This document shows positions 1-6,970 of a stretch of DNA of 32,743 bases, piece by piece. A program made the position numbers and the translations under genes. The notes below the pieces were generated by a model. That model worked only from the letters and a program-made list of their open reading frames with translations, was not told the DNA's origin and ran no database searches. The DNA comes from Bacilli bacterium. Its GTDB lineage: Bacteria; Bacillota_I; Bacilli_A; RF39; UBA660. The stretch covers positions 1-32,743 of the forward strand of contig JAAWNF010000008.1 of the NCBI GenBank assembly GCA_022798795.1, written 5' to 3'. Every line of letters starts with the position of its first letter. Position 1 is the stretch's first letter.

Positions 1-21
1 CTCAAAGTATCTTACTTTGGG
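1..21. repeat. Palindrome at window edge
   Basis: CAAAGTA (3-9) and TACTTTG (13-19) form a perfect 7-bp inverted repeat with a TCT loop, and the outer bases 1-2 and 20-21 extend it with a G-T wobble and a C-G pair. No T-run follows, so it is not an obvious terminator on the plus strand. It lies just upstream of the Shine-Dalgarno of the first gene and could be an operator or an mRNA hairpin. The upstream context is outside the window. Confidence 0.35.
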
Positions 22-41
22 AATATAAGGAGGGGTTTTTT

Positions 42-1088
42 ATGGAGTATGTACTTACAAAGCCTGATTATGAAGATATCAGAATTTTAACAGCAGTTAG
101 TGAATCAATATGGGAAAGTTATCAAGCATTAGCAAGTTTAGAAATAACAGGAAAAAAAGAAACATCTGAATACCAAAGAGTAATGGAAGAATTGCGTTCT
201 ACGATGGGAATGGAACCAACACTTTATGGTAGATTAGGAAATTCTTTTCCAAAGTTAAGTTCGATTATTTCATATCTTCGTCCAATGCAAAATAGGGATT
301 CGAAAAAAGATAGATTGGAAACAATCTTAGAAGGACAAAATAGTAATATGGTAATAGAAAGAATTTCTAAAAAAATAGATAGCTCTTTGTCAATAAAGGA
401 TGAGATGAAACAAGATATAAAATCTATGATAGGTGAATTAGAATTGGATGAAAATGATGAAATGGTAGAGCAATTGTCAAAATCTTTAGAGGATGGAGCA
501 AATTTCATGAATGGATATATGGCTGTAGCCGAAAGTATGGAAGTCGATAAGTACGCTTGCTTTTTATCTGTTTTAAAGAAAATGATAGAGTCTCCATTTT
601 ATAGAGATGTAAGAGAACAGCTTATTATGATAAAATATCGAATGGCATTTGTTTGTGGAAAAATAGAGGAAATGATGTTAAGACAAAATTTTGAAGTTTT
701 CCCACAAGTTTATTTACAAACAAGCTGTATAGGACAAATGGAAAAACAAGGTGAATTTACAACAACAATGGTATTGGTAAAATCAACTGCTTATACGATT
801 AGAAAGCAAACTGATATGTTACTTTCTGATTATGATAATATAGTACTATTAAGTAAAGATAAAAAAGCAGAAGCTTTAGTAAGAGTATGTATGCTAAGAG
901 CTGGTTTAATGCTTTTGCCAAGCGAGTGTGTGTCTATGGAAAATGAAATGTTTCATGATATTATTGATTCAAGGGAATATATACAGAAACATCCTCAAAA
1001 TAGTGAAGTAGAAGAAATGATTATGGGAGCTTATCGCCAATATAAAAATGATAGAAGCATACCCATTCAAGTTAGTTTTGTAAAATAG
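42..1088 (+). CDS. Hypothetical helical protein
   Basis: I do not recognise this 348-residue protein. It has no signal peptide, no membrane segment and no motif I can name. It looks largely alpha-helical and charged, with Met/Glu/Lys-rich stretches. The N-terminal half (about residues 85-160) is rich in Lys, Asp, Glu and Ser; the C-terminal half contains Cys residues in hydrophobic helices. The start is supported by a strong Shine-Dalgarno (AAGGAGG about 7 nt before the ATG). The gene ends in a small terminator-like hairpin and the next gene has its own promoter, so it is the last gene of its transcript. Whether it is first or follows genes outside the window cannot be seen. The reading frame is certain, the function unknown. 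Confidence 0.8.
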   Translation: MEYVLTKPDYEDIRILTAVSESIWESYQALASLEITGKKETSEYQRVMEELRSTMGMEPTLYGRLGNSFPKLSSIISYLRPMQNRDSKKDRLETILEGQNSNMVIERISKKIDSSLSIKDEMKQDIKSMIGELELDENDEMVEQLSKSLEDGANFMNGYMAVAESMEVDKYACFLSVLKKMIESPFYRDVREQLIMIKYRMAFVCGKIEEMMLRQNFEVFPQVYLQTSCIGQMEKQGEFTTTMVLVKSTAYTIRKQTDMLLSDYDNIVLLSKDKKAEALVRVCMLRAGLMLLPSECVSMENEMFHDIIDSREYIQKHPQNSEVEEMIMGAYRQYKNDRSIPIQVSFVK

Positions 1089-1112
1089 AGAAAGGAAACT
1101 TTCTTTATTTTT
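1089..1112 (+). terminator. Intrinsic terminator
   Basis: AGAAAG (1089-1094) and CTTTCT (1099-1104) pair around a GAAA tetraloop, directly after the stop codon, followed by a T-rich tail broken by one A. The stem is only 6 bp and A/T-rich, so termination may be partial. Confidence 0.55.
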
Positions 1113-1122
1113 ATAATATACA

Positions 1123-1151
1123 TTGACAGACATAGTATATTATAGTATTAT
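1123..1151 (+). promoter_or_regulatory. Sigma-A promoter with direct repeats, PadR operon
   Basis: TTGACA (1123-1128), a 17-bp spacer and TATTAT (1146-1151) form a near-consensus housekeeping promoter. Two exact ATAGTAT direct repeats (1132-1138 and 1142-1148) lie in the spacer and -10 region, 10 bp apart, which is one helical turn. PadR regulators usually bind their own promoter, so these repeats are a plausible operator. That last step is inference. Confidence 0.7.
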
Positions 1152-1175
1152 ATATCTATAAAAAGGAGGGATAAC

Positions 1176-1496
1176 TTGTCAATCACTTCAGATATTATAA
1201 GAGGACATACTGAAACTATCATTTTAAGTCATTTATATGAAAAAGATAGTTATGGTTATGAGATTAATAAAATGATTAAAGACAAAACAGAGCACCAATA
1301 CGAATTAAAAGAAGCGACCTTATATTGTGCATTTAAAAGATTAAAAGAGAATGGATATATAGAATCTTATTGGGGAGAACAAGCAGTTGGTGCAAGAAGA
1401 AGGTACTATAGAATTACGGATGATGGTAAAAAATATTATGAAGAATGTAAACAAGATTGGGAAAATACAAAAAAGATACTAGATAAATTAATATAG
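1176..1496 (+). CDS. PadR family transcriptional regulator
   Basis: A 106-residue winged-helix regulator. The N-terminal PadR domain is recognisable from residues about 9-80: a hydrophobic helix with the IILSHLYEKDSYGYEI segment, the LKEATLYCAFKRLKENGYI recognition-helix region and the GARRRYYRITDDGKKYY wing. The C-terminus is short, as in the PadR-s1 type found next to HAAS/DUF1700 genes. The start is TTG, fixed by an AAGGAGGG Shine-Dalgarno about 7 nt upstream; no ATG fits. It is followed after 8 nt by the DUF1700 gene and then DUF4097, a common trio in which PadR is thought to control the membrane partners. Likely self-regulated through the direct repeats in its promoter (inference). Confidence 0.92.
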   Translation: MSITSDIIRGHTETIILSHLYEKDSYGYEINKMIKDKTEHQYELKEATLYCAFKRLKENGYIESYWGEQAVGARRRYYRITDDGKKYYEECKQDWENTKKILDKLI

Positions 1497-1504
1497 GAGG
1501 ATTT

Positions 1505-2143
1505 ATGAATAAAATTAAAAATTATGTAGACGATTTATTTAAAGATATTAGAAAAACAAGAAAAAGTGAAGAATTAAAAGAAGAATTGCTTTCTGATTTA
1601 GAAGAAAAATATCAAGACTTAATAGCCAATGGAAAAAATGAAAAAGAAGCCTATCAAGAAGTAATTGGTGGGATTGGTGATGTAGATGAGCTTTTGGAAG
1701 AGTTAAAAGAGCCTACTCAGGATTTAGAAACTAGAAAAAAGACTGCGTTTGTTGTTTCTCTTTCTGTTGGATTATATATTCTTGCCCTTATTAGTACTAT
1801 TATATGTGATGAATTATTGGAACTTCCAGATACCATAAGTGCAGTTAGCTTTTTTGGAATAGCTGGAATCGCTACTTGTATTTTAATCTATCACTTTATG
1901 TCAATTCCAAAATATCAGAAAATGGATGATAGCTTTGTAGAAATAAGAAAAGAAAAAATAGATGCTAGAAATAAAAATAAACAATTATTAAGTGCATTAG
2001 ATACAATTGTTTGGTTACTTATTTTGATTATTTATTTCTTAATTAGTTTCTTATTTGATTGTTGGTATATCAGTTGGATATTATTTTTAGTAGGTCCACT
2101 AGTAACAACAATTGTTCATTTGTTAGTAGGAGGAGATGAATAA
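1505..2143 (+). CDS. HAAS/DUF1700 family membrane protein
   Basis: A 212-residue protein with a soluble N-terminal alpha-helical domain (about residues 1-70) carrying the E-x-L-K-E-E-L-L-S-D-L-E-E-K-Y pattern and the GIGDVDELLEEL end typical of DUF1700/HAAS domains. About four membrane segments follow (about 78-100, 108-130, 160-182 and 186-205). In this family the helical domain is proposed to carry a signal between a PadR regulator and a membrane or extracytoplasmic sensor. AGGAGG lies just before the ATG. The stop overlaps the ribosome-binding region of the next gene, so translation is probably coupled. Family assignment is from pattern recognition. Confidence 0.88.
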   Translation: MNKIKNYVDDLFKDIRKTRKSEELKEELLSDLEEKYQDLIANGKNEKEAYQEVIGGIGDVDELLEELKEPTQDLETRKKTAFVVSLSVGLYILALISTIICDELLELPDTISAVSFFGIAGIATCILIYHFMSIPKYQKMDDSFVEIRKEKIDARNKNKQLLSALDTIVWLLILIIYFLISFLFDCWYISWILFLVGPLVTTIVHLLVGGDE

Positions 2144-2144
2144 C

Positions 2145-3083
2145 ATGAAAGAGAGTACTAGAATTATATTGATTATCATTTGCGCACTTCTTTCTTTACT
2201 TTTAATAGGCGTATTAGTATGTGGAATTGTATTTAGAGAAAACTTTTATGAAGGGGAATTAAAAATGGTAAAAGAAGAACAATATTCATTGGAAAATATA
2301 GAAGAAATTGTTGTAAATACTCCAAGAGGAGATGTTCAAATCTTTAGAACAAATGAAGATAAAATTAAAATTGTAGAAAAAGCAAGTAGAAGAGTAAAAG
2401 AGAAAGATTTATTTTCTTCTTCAATAAAGGATGGTACTTTAAAAATAATAGATGAAAAAAGGAACTTTTGTTTTGGATTTTGCTTTCTTTCAAATATCAC
2501 TTATGAAGTATATATTCCAGCTTCTTATCAAAATAAATTATCAATTAAAACAACATCAGGAGATATTGAATTAAATGGAGAAGAGGAATCTTATCAAAAT
2601 GTAAAATTAATATCTGTGTCAGGTGATATTAAACTAAAAGGTAAAATTTCAACTAATAATATAAATATGAAAACGACATCAGGAGATATTGAAATGAATT
2701 TTTTAAATAGTACATCTATTGAAATAAATTCTGTTTCAGGGGACATTGATAGCAGAACTATAGAAGGAAAAGAAACAAAAATTAACACAACATCAGGAGA
2801 TATTGAACTAGAATGGATAAAAAGTGAAGTAGAAGTAATTAGTGTAAGTGGAGATGTTGAATTAGACTATTTTAGTCCAATCGGAAATTCAAATTTTAAA
2901 ACAACATCAGGAGAAATAGAAGTTATGTTAGATAAAAAAGCATCTGTAAAATTGCATGGAGATAGTGTTTCAGGAGATATTCGCTTCCCAAATTCAGAAT
3001 CTATATTAGGTAGTGGTGAGAATTCTATTTCATTTAAGACAGTTTCAGGGGATATTAAGGTAAGAGTTATTGAGAAAAAGTAA
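2145..3083 (+). CDS. DUF4097 beta-repeat membrane-anchored protein
   Basis: A 312-residue protein with one N-terminal membrane segment (about residues 5-28) and an extracytoplasmic DUF4097-type repeat domain. Nine repeats end in TTSGDIE-like or SVSGDIK-like strands and alternate strictly between the two forms from about residue 140 to the end. DUF4097 proteins (once called putative adhesins) are predicted beta-solenoids and often accompany PadR and DUF1700 genes, suggesting an envelope-sensing role. An in-frame ATG also exists at 2136, but it abuts GGAGGAG (2129-2135); the ATG at 2145 has proper spacing and is chosen. The terminator stem overlaps the last codons. Function is inferred from context. 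Confidence 0.88.
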   Translation: MKESTRIILIIICALLSLLLIGVLVCGIVFRENFYEGELKMVKEEQYSLENIEEIVVNTPRGDVQIFRTNEDKIKIVEKASRRVKEKDLFSSSIKDGTLKIIDEKRNFCFGFCFLSNITYEVYIPASYQNKLSIKTTSGDIELNGEEESYQNVKLISVSGDIKLKGKISTNNINMKTTSGDIEMNFLNSTSIEINSVSGDIDSRTIEGKETKINTTSGDIELEWIKSEVEVISVSGDVELDYFSPIGNSNFKTTSGEIEVMLDKKASVKLHGDSVSGDIRFPNSESILGSGENSISFKTVSGDIKVRVIEKK

Positions 3084-3094
3084 CTCTTTTTTTT
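3062..3094 (+). terminator. Intrinsic terminator of PadR operon
   Basis: AAGAGTTA (3062-3069) pairs perfectly with TAACTCTT (3081-3088), loop 11 nt, with a T-run to 3094. The stop codon TAA (3081-3083) is inside the right arm, so gene and terminator overlap. Confidence 0.8.
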
Positions 3095-3096
3095 GA

Positions 3097-3123
3097 ATAA
3101 CTAGTCCTATTTTTACATACTCT
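3097..3123 (+). promoter_or_regulatory. Candidate sigma-E promoter of dacB-spmA-spmB
   Basis: ATA (3097-3099), 16 bp, then CATACTCT (3116-3123) fits the sporulation sigma-E pattern ATA-N16-18-CATACAHT with one mismatch. In Bacillus subtilis the orthologous dacB operon is transcribed by sigma-E, so site and biology agree. No good sigma-A promoter is visible here. Confidence 0.65.
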
Positions 3124-3138
3124 GTATTAGGTGATAGT

Positions 3139-4224
3139 ATGAAAAAGCTCATTGTAGTATTTATTTTGGGACTATTCTTGATAGATTCAGTAAGGGCAAT
3201 GGATACCAGTGCTAGTTGTGCAATTGTGATGGACCAAAATAGCAATCGTATCATTTATTCAAAAAACATTCATAAAGTAAGAAGTGTTGCAAGCATATCT
3301 AAAATTATGACAGCTGTTTTAGCCATAGAATCAGGAAAATTAGATGAAAAAGTAACTGTAGGAGAAGAAATATTAAAAGCCTATGGTTCGGCAGTATATT
3401 TAACAGTAGGTGAAACTTTAACGCTAAGAGATTTAGTATATGGATTGATGTTACGAAGTGGAAATGATGCAGCTTTAGCAATTGCAACTTATGTAAGTGG
3501 AAGTGTTGACAAATTTGTAGAAGATATGAATAAAAAAGCGATTCAAATTGGAATGAAAAATACTACATTTCACAATCCACATGGATTAGATGAAGAATCG
3601 GGTAATATGTCTACTGCGTATGATATGGCTATTTTAACAAGCTATGCGATGAAAAATGAAGATTATAAAAAAATAGTAGGAACGAAAAAGTATAGTCTTA
3701 AAACAAATAAAAATAATTATTTGTGGAAAAATAAAAATAAGTTATTAAATACGTACCAATACACGACAGGAGGAAAAACAGGATTTACAGAAATTGCCAA
3801 GAGAACCTTGGTTTCTACAGCGAGTAAAGATAATACAGATTTGGTCGTAGTAACCTTAAATGATGGGAATGACTTCAATGACCATAAAAACTTATACGAA
3901 GAAGCATTCTCTAGTTACAGAACTTATACAGTTTTAGAAAAAGGAAATGTAAACATTCCTGGAGAAGACTATTATTATGATGATGACATCTATTTGAAGA
4001 ATGAATACAAAATGATGCTGAGAGACGATGAAAAAGGTAACATTATATTGAAATACGAGCTAGAAAAAAAAAGAAATTATAAATCTGGAGACCCAATTGG
4101 AATTGTAAAGGTTATGCTAGATGACAAAGAATTTTATCAAGATACATTATATGTAAATAAAAAAGAGATTTCTTCAAAAAAAACATTTTGGGATACAATA
4201 ATCGGGTGGTTTCATGATAAATAA
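3139..4224 (+). CDS. dacB: D-alanyl-D-alanine carboxypeptidase, DacB type (spore cortex)
   Basis: A 361-residue peptidase S11 (low-molecular-weight PBP). It removes the terminal D-Ala from peptidoglycan stem peptides. A signal peptide covers residues 1-20 (cleavage near VRA/MD). The catalytic motifs are in order: SxxK with Ser52 and Lys55, SGN at 107-109 and KTG at 213-215. The C-terminal part (about 270-361) is the beta-rich PBP5-type domain. Adjacent spmA and spmB match the Bacillus dacB-spmA-spmB operon, whose DacB trims cortex cross-linking during sporulation in the mother cell. That context, with the sigma-E-like promoter, separates it from vegetative DacA/DacF. AGGTGAT precedes the ATG. 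The stop lies inside spmA, an 11-nt overlap. Confidence 0.93.
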   Translation: MKKLIVVFILGLFLIDSVRAMDTSASCAIVMDQNSNRIIYSKNIHKVRSVASISKIMTAVLAIESGKLDEKVTVGEEILKAYGSAVYLTVGETLTLRDLVYGLMLRSGNDAALAIATYVSGSVDKFVEDMNKKAIQIGMKNTTFHNPHGLDEESGNMSTAYDMAILTSYAMKNEDYKKIVGTKKYSLKTNKNNYLWKNKNKLLNTYQYTTGGKTGFTEIAKRTLVSTASKDNTDLVVVTLNDGNDFNDHKNLYEEAFSSYRTYTVLEKGNVNIPGEDYYYDDDIYLKNEYKMMLRDDEKGNIILKYELEKKRNYKSGDPIGIVKVMLDDKEFYQDTLYVNKKEISSKKTFWDTIIGWFHDK

Positions 4225-4810
4225 AATTTGGGCATTTTTCATTATAATAGGAAGTATATTTTGTATTGCAACTGGAAAAACAGATATATTGAATGAAGAA
4301 ATTTTAAAAAGTGCGAAAACAGGATTTGATATGGCTCTAGAATTATTTCCAGTAATGGCATTGTGGCTTGGAATTATGAATATTGCAAGTGTATCAGGAT
4401 TATTAAATAAACTTGCGCATCTTATTTCTCCATTACTAAGAAAATTATTTCCAGAAATCCCTAAAAATCATGAATCACTGAGCTACATTGCTTCTAATAT
4501 TGTCATTAATATGGCAGGCTTAGGAAGTGCAGCCACGCCATTTGGATTAAAAGCAATGAAATCATTACAAGAATTAAATCCCAAAAAAGATACAGCAAGT
4601 AGAAGTATGATTACCTTTTTAGTTTTAAATACGAGTGGTGTAACCATTATTCCAACAACCATTATTTCACTTCGTATGATGTATGGAAGTAGTAATCCTA
4701 CAGGAATTGTAGTAGCCTGTATTTTGGCAACTCTTTGTTCAACAACAGGAGGATTAATTATTGATAGATTAATAGCAAGGAGAAAAAAATATGCTAAAAA
4801 TACTGTCTAG
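4214..4810 (+). CDS. spmA: Spore maturation protein A
   Basis: A 198-residue integral membrane protein of the nucleoside-recognition (Gate) family, close in length to Bacillus SpmA. Visible features are an N-terminal hydrophobic segment, the ELFPVMALWLGIMNIA segment, the NIVINMAGLGSAATPFGLKAM motif typical of SpmA, and NTSGVTIIPTTIISLR before the C-terminal membrane segment. SpmA and SpmB are needed for proper dehydration of the spore core in Bacillus; the transported substrate is unknown. It starts inside the end of dacB and overlaps spmB by 20 nt, so the three are co-translated. Confidence 0.94.
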   Translation: MINKIWAFFIIIGSIFCIATGKTDILNEEILKSAKTGFDMALELFPVMALWLGIMNIASVSGLLNKLAHLISPLLRKLFPEIPKNHESLSYIASNIVINMAGLGSAATPFGLKAMKSLQELNPKKDTASRSMITFLVLNTSGVTIIPTTIISLRMMYGSSNPTGIVVACILATLCSTTGGLIIDRLIARRKKYAKNTV

Positions 4811-5312
4811 TTTAATGATTCCATTCATGGTACTTTTAGTACTAATATATGGGATTTTAAAAAAAATAGATGTTTACGACGTTTTTATAGATGGTGCGAA
4901 AGAAAGTTTTGGAATGATATTAGAATTATTGCCAACATTACTTGGAATGATTTTAGGAATTAATATATTTCTAAAAAGTGGAGTGTTAGAATTTGTATTA
5001 AAGGGATTTGGACCATTTTTTCATTATTTAAAAGTCCCTTTGGAAATTGTTCCAATGGCAATTATGAGACCCATATCTGGAAGTTCAACATTAGCAATTC
5101 TAAATAATATTTATGAAACCTTTGGACCAGATGGATATTTAGGAACATTAGCCTCTGTCATACAAGGCTCTACAGATACAACATTCTATGTATTAACTTT
5201 ATATTTTGGAAGTATTGGAATTAAGAAAATTAGATATGCAATGTGGGCAGGGCTATGTGCTGATTTGATAGGTATTATAGCGAGTATAACTATTGTGAAC
5301 CTATTATTTTAA
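4791..5312 (+). CDS. spmB: Spore maturation protein B
   Basis: A 173-residue membrane protein, the second half of the SpmA/SpmB pair and again a nucleoside-recognition (Gate) domain. Diagnostic stretches are LELLPTLLGMILGINIFLKSG, IMRPISGSSTLAILNNI and the GSTDTTFYVLTLYFGSIGIKK motif, which is strongly conserved in SpmB. AAGGAG lies about 10 nt before the ATG, inside the spmA frame. It acts with SpmA in the forespore or mother-cell membrane during core dehydration (family knowledge). A 7-bp repeat (AAAGATT 5311-5317, AATCTTT 5328-5334) follows the stop but lacks a T-run, so it is at best a weak terminator. Confidence 0.94.
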   Translation: MLKILSSLMIPFMVLLVLIYGILKKIDVYDVFIDGAKESFGMILELLPTLLGMILGINIFLKSGVLEFVLKGFGPFFHYLKVPLEIVPMAIMRPISGSSTLAILNNIYETFGPDGYLGTLASVIQGSTDTTFYVLTLYFGSIGIKKIRYAMWAGLCADLIGIIASITIVNLLF

Positions 5313-5315
5313 AGA

Positions 5316-5344
5316 TTGTTTTTTATAAATCTTTATGATATGAT
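5316..5344 (+). promoter_or_regulatory. Sigma-A promoter, extended -10
   Basis: TTGTTT (5316-5321), 17 bp, TATGAT (5339-5344), with TG at 5336-5337 making an extended -10. It lies 21 bp before the next ATG and separates that gene from the sporulation operon. Confidence 0.55.
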
Positions 5345-5364
5345 TAATAATAGGTGATAACTAT

Positions 5365-5835
5365 ATGAAAAAAGAACATTATTGGATAATTGGGGTTGTT
5401 GTAGGCCCTATTGTAATGATTGGATTACTTCTAACTTTTATTTTATTAAATAATAAGGGGACAATCACTTTAAAATGTGTAAAAACAGAAAAGGACACAT
5501 TGGTAGATGGTATTTCAACTTTTACGATACGATTTAAGAATGATAAAATTAAATTGATAGAGTCAAAAAATGAAACGATTGTAAAAAGTGAAGCAGCAAA
5601 ATCTAATATTGATTCTCTTTATAATGCGATTCAAACCCAATTTGGCGATTATAAAAATGAAAAAGGTGTTATTATTAAAACTGCGAAATTGAGTGACCGA
5701 ATAACCTTTACAATTACTGTAGATGCAACTGAAAATCCTGATAGAGTAGAAATTGTGGGTTCTTCTTTAAAAAATAATATGAGTTATGAGGAAGTCAAAA
5801 AAGAGTTAGAAAATAGAAAGTTTACTTGTGAGTAA
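5365..5835 (+). CDS. Single-pass membrane protein with extracytoplasmic Cys-pair domain
   Basis: A 156-residue protein with an N-terminal membrane anchor (about residues 8-29) and an outward-facing alpha/beta domain. I do not recognise a named family. The domain opens with TLKC and ends with KFTCE, leaving one Cys at each end that could form a disulfide. The same plan occurs in the proteins at 18260-18970 and 18972-19616: anchor, xLxC first strand, middle region with a D-rich strand, a final helix, then Gly/Arg-aromatic-x-Cys. The overall pattern resembles DUF1307/YehR-type lipoproteins, but without the lipobox; this similarity is tentative. AGGTGAT precedes the ATG, and the gene has its own promoter and terminator. 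Confidence 0.8.
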   Translation: MKKEHYWIIGVVVGPIVMIGLLLTFILLNNKGTITLKCVKTEKDTLVDGISTFTIRFKNDKIKLIESKNETIVKSEAAKSNIDSLYNAIQTQFGDYKNEKGVIIKTAKLSDRITFTITVDATENPDRVEIVGSSLKNNMSYEEVKKELENRKFTCE

Positions 5836-5844
5836 ATTTTTTTT
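5821..5844 (+). terminator. Intrinsic terminator
   Basis: TTTACT (5821-5826) and AGTAAA (5831-5836) pair around TGTG, followed by eight T. The stop codon TAA (5833-5835) is inside the stem. Confidence 0.75.
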
Positions 5845-5870
5845 ATGCGAATTTCTAAATGGTCTTTTCA

Positions 5871-5899
5871 TTGCTTTTTCTTGGTTCTTACTGTATAAT
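5871..5899 (+). promoter_or_regulatory. Sigma-A promoter of rluB
   Basis: TTGCTT (5871-5876), 17-bp spacer, TATAAT (5894-5899). It gives a short leader ending in AGGTGAT before the ATG at 5917. Confidence 0.65.
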
Positions 5900-5916
5900 C
5901 GAGAGAGGTGATGTAA

Positions 5917-6636
5917 ATGGAGCGTTTACAAAAAATAATTGCAAATAGAGGATACTGTTCAAGAAGAAAAGCAGAGGAATTAATACAAAATGGAAAAGTA
6001 AAAGTGAATGGTGAAGTAATTACAACTTTAGGTGTTAAAGTAAGTGAAAAAGATGAGATTATGATAGATGGAAATGTTTTAGCGAATGAACAAAAGGAAT
6101 ACTATTTATTATATAAGCCTAGAGGGATTATTACTTCTACAAAAGATGAAAAGAATAGAAAAACGGTTACAGATTTAATACCTACTAAAGCTAGAATTTA
6201 TCCAGTTGGAAGACTAGATTATGATACAAGTGGAATATTATTATTAACCAACGATGGGGAACTTACAAATGCTTTAATTCATCCTAAAAATGAAATTGAT
6301 AAAGTTTATGTAGCAAAAGTAAAAGGTTTTGTAACACCAGTTCATTTAAAAGCATTAAGTAATGGCGTTATAATAGATGGAAAAAAGACATCAAAAGCAA
6401 AATCGAAACTAAAAAAATATGATAAAAAAACGAATACATCTATTGTAGAATTAGTCATACATGAAGGTAGAAATCATCAAGTAAAAAAAATGTTTGAGGT
6501 ATTAGGGTATGATGTACTGAAATTAAAAAGAGAGCAGTTTGGTTTTTTAAATCTTTCAGGTTTAAAGTCTGGAGAATATCGGAGATTAACACCAAAAGAA
6601 GTGAAAGTCTTATACAGTGAAATGAAAAAAAATTAG
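5917..6636 (+). CDS. rluB: 23S rRNA pseudouridine synthase, RluB/RsuA family
   Basis: A 239-residue enzyme that converts a specific uridine in large-subunit rRNA to pseudouridine. Residues 1-45 form an S4 RNA-binding domain (RLQKIIANRGYCSRRKAEELI, then GKVKVNG). The catalytic domain follows, with GRLDYDTSGILLLTNDG, whose Asp in GRLD is the nucleophile, and a conserved EGRNHQVKKMF segment near the C-terminus. Length and architecture are standard. The order spmB then rluB is also found in Bacillus subtilis; here one small gene is inserted. RluB rather than RsuA is favoured by synteny; the exact target base cannot be told from sequence. Confidence 0.93.
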   Translation: MERLQKIIANRGYCSRRKAEELIQNGKVKVNGEVITTLGVKVSEKDEIMIDGNVLANEQKEYYLLYKPRGIITSTKDEKNRKTVTDLIPTKARIYPVGRLDYDTSGILLLTNDGELTNALIHPKNEIDKVYVAKVKGFVTPVHLKALSNGVIIDGKKTSKAKSKLKKYDKKTNTSIVELVIHEGRNHQVKKMFEVLGYDVLKLKREQFGFLNLSGLKSGEYRRLTPKEVKVLYSEMKKN

Positions 6637-6656
6637 AGTTTTCTCTAATCTTTTTT
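6632..6656. terminator. Bidirectional terminator, rluB / ferredoxin
   Basis: ATTAGAG (6632-6638) and CTCTAAT (6643-6649) pair perfectly around TTTT. A T-run follows on the plus strand, and the A-run at about 6625-6632 gives a T-run on the minus strand. It serves the two convergent genes and contains the rluB stop. Confidence 0.85.
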
Positions 6657-6861
6657 ATGCAACTTTTTCTTCTTCATAGCCAATTGCTCCAGTAGGACAA
6701 CCTTCTATTGCAACTGTAACATCTTCATCTCTATCTTCTGGAATCGTATCCATAATTACTTCAGCAGTATCGTCGTCGCCAAAGGCAAATAAATCTGGAT
6801 ACATTCCAACACAAGCTCCACAACTAATACAAGCAGCTTTATTTACTTTTAATTTTTCCAT
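6655..6861 (-). CDS. fer: [4Fe-4S] ferredoxin
   Basis: A 68-residue monocluster ferredoxin, a cytoplasmic electron carrier. The cluster ligands are Cys11, Cys14 and Cys17 (CISCGAC) and Cys55 (EGCPTGAI). The position that would be the fourth Cys of the first motif in dicluster ferredoxins is Tyr21, as expected for the Bacillus-type single-cluster form. The protein is strongly acidic. A frame seven codons longer is possible, but the AGAGGAGG Shine-Dalgarno lies within those codons and the promoter would place the transcript start downstream of the upper ATG, so the ATG at 6861 is the start. Redox partner unknown. Confidence 0.93.
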   Translation of the reverse strand: MEKLKVNKAACISCGACVGMYPDLFAFGDDDTAEVIMDTIPEDRDEDVTVAIEGCPTGAIGYEEEKVA

Positions 6862-6880
6862 TATTTTTCCTCCTCTTTTC

Positions 6881-6910
6881 ATTATAATAGAAAGAATGTA
6901 AAAAATGCAA
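6881..6910 (-). promoter_or_regulatory. Sigma-A promoter of ferredoxin gene
   Basis: Minus strand TTGCAT (6905-6910), 18-bp spacer, TATAAT (6881-6886). The expected start point near 6874 leaves a leader of about 13 nt, which supports the internal ATG for the ferredoxin. Confidence 0.7.
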
Positions 6911-6917
6911 GAGAGAC

Positions 6918-6946
6918 TTTAAAAAAAGTGTAAAATATGGTATTAT
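6918..6946 (+). promoter_or_regulatory. Sigma-A promoter, divergent from ferredoxin
   Basis: TTTAAA (6918-6923), 17-bp spacer, TATTAT (6941-6946), with TG at 6938-6939 forming an extended -10. It faces away from the ferredoxin promoter. Confidence 0.5.
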
Positions 6947-6970
6947 GATAATGATAAGGTAGGTGGTACA

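Noticed and set aside
5311-5334. Terminator after spmB
   Set aside because: A 7-bp inverted repeat is present, but there is no T-run on the plus strand, and it overlaps the -35 to -10 spacer of the next promoter.
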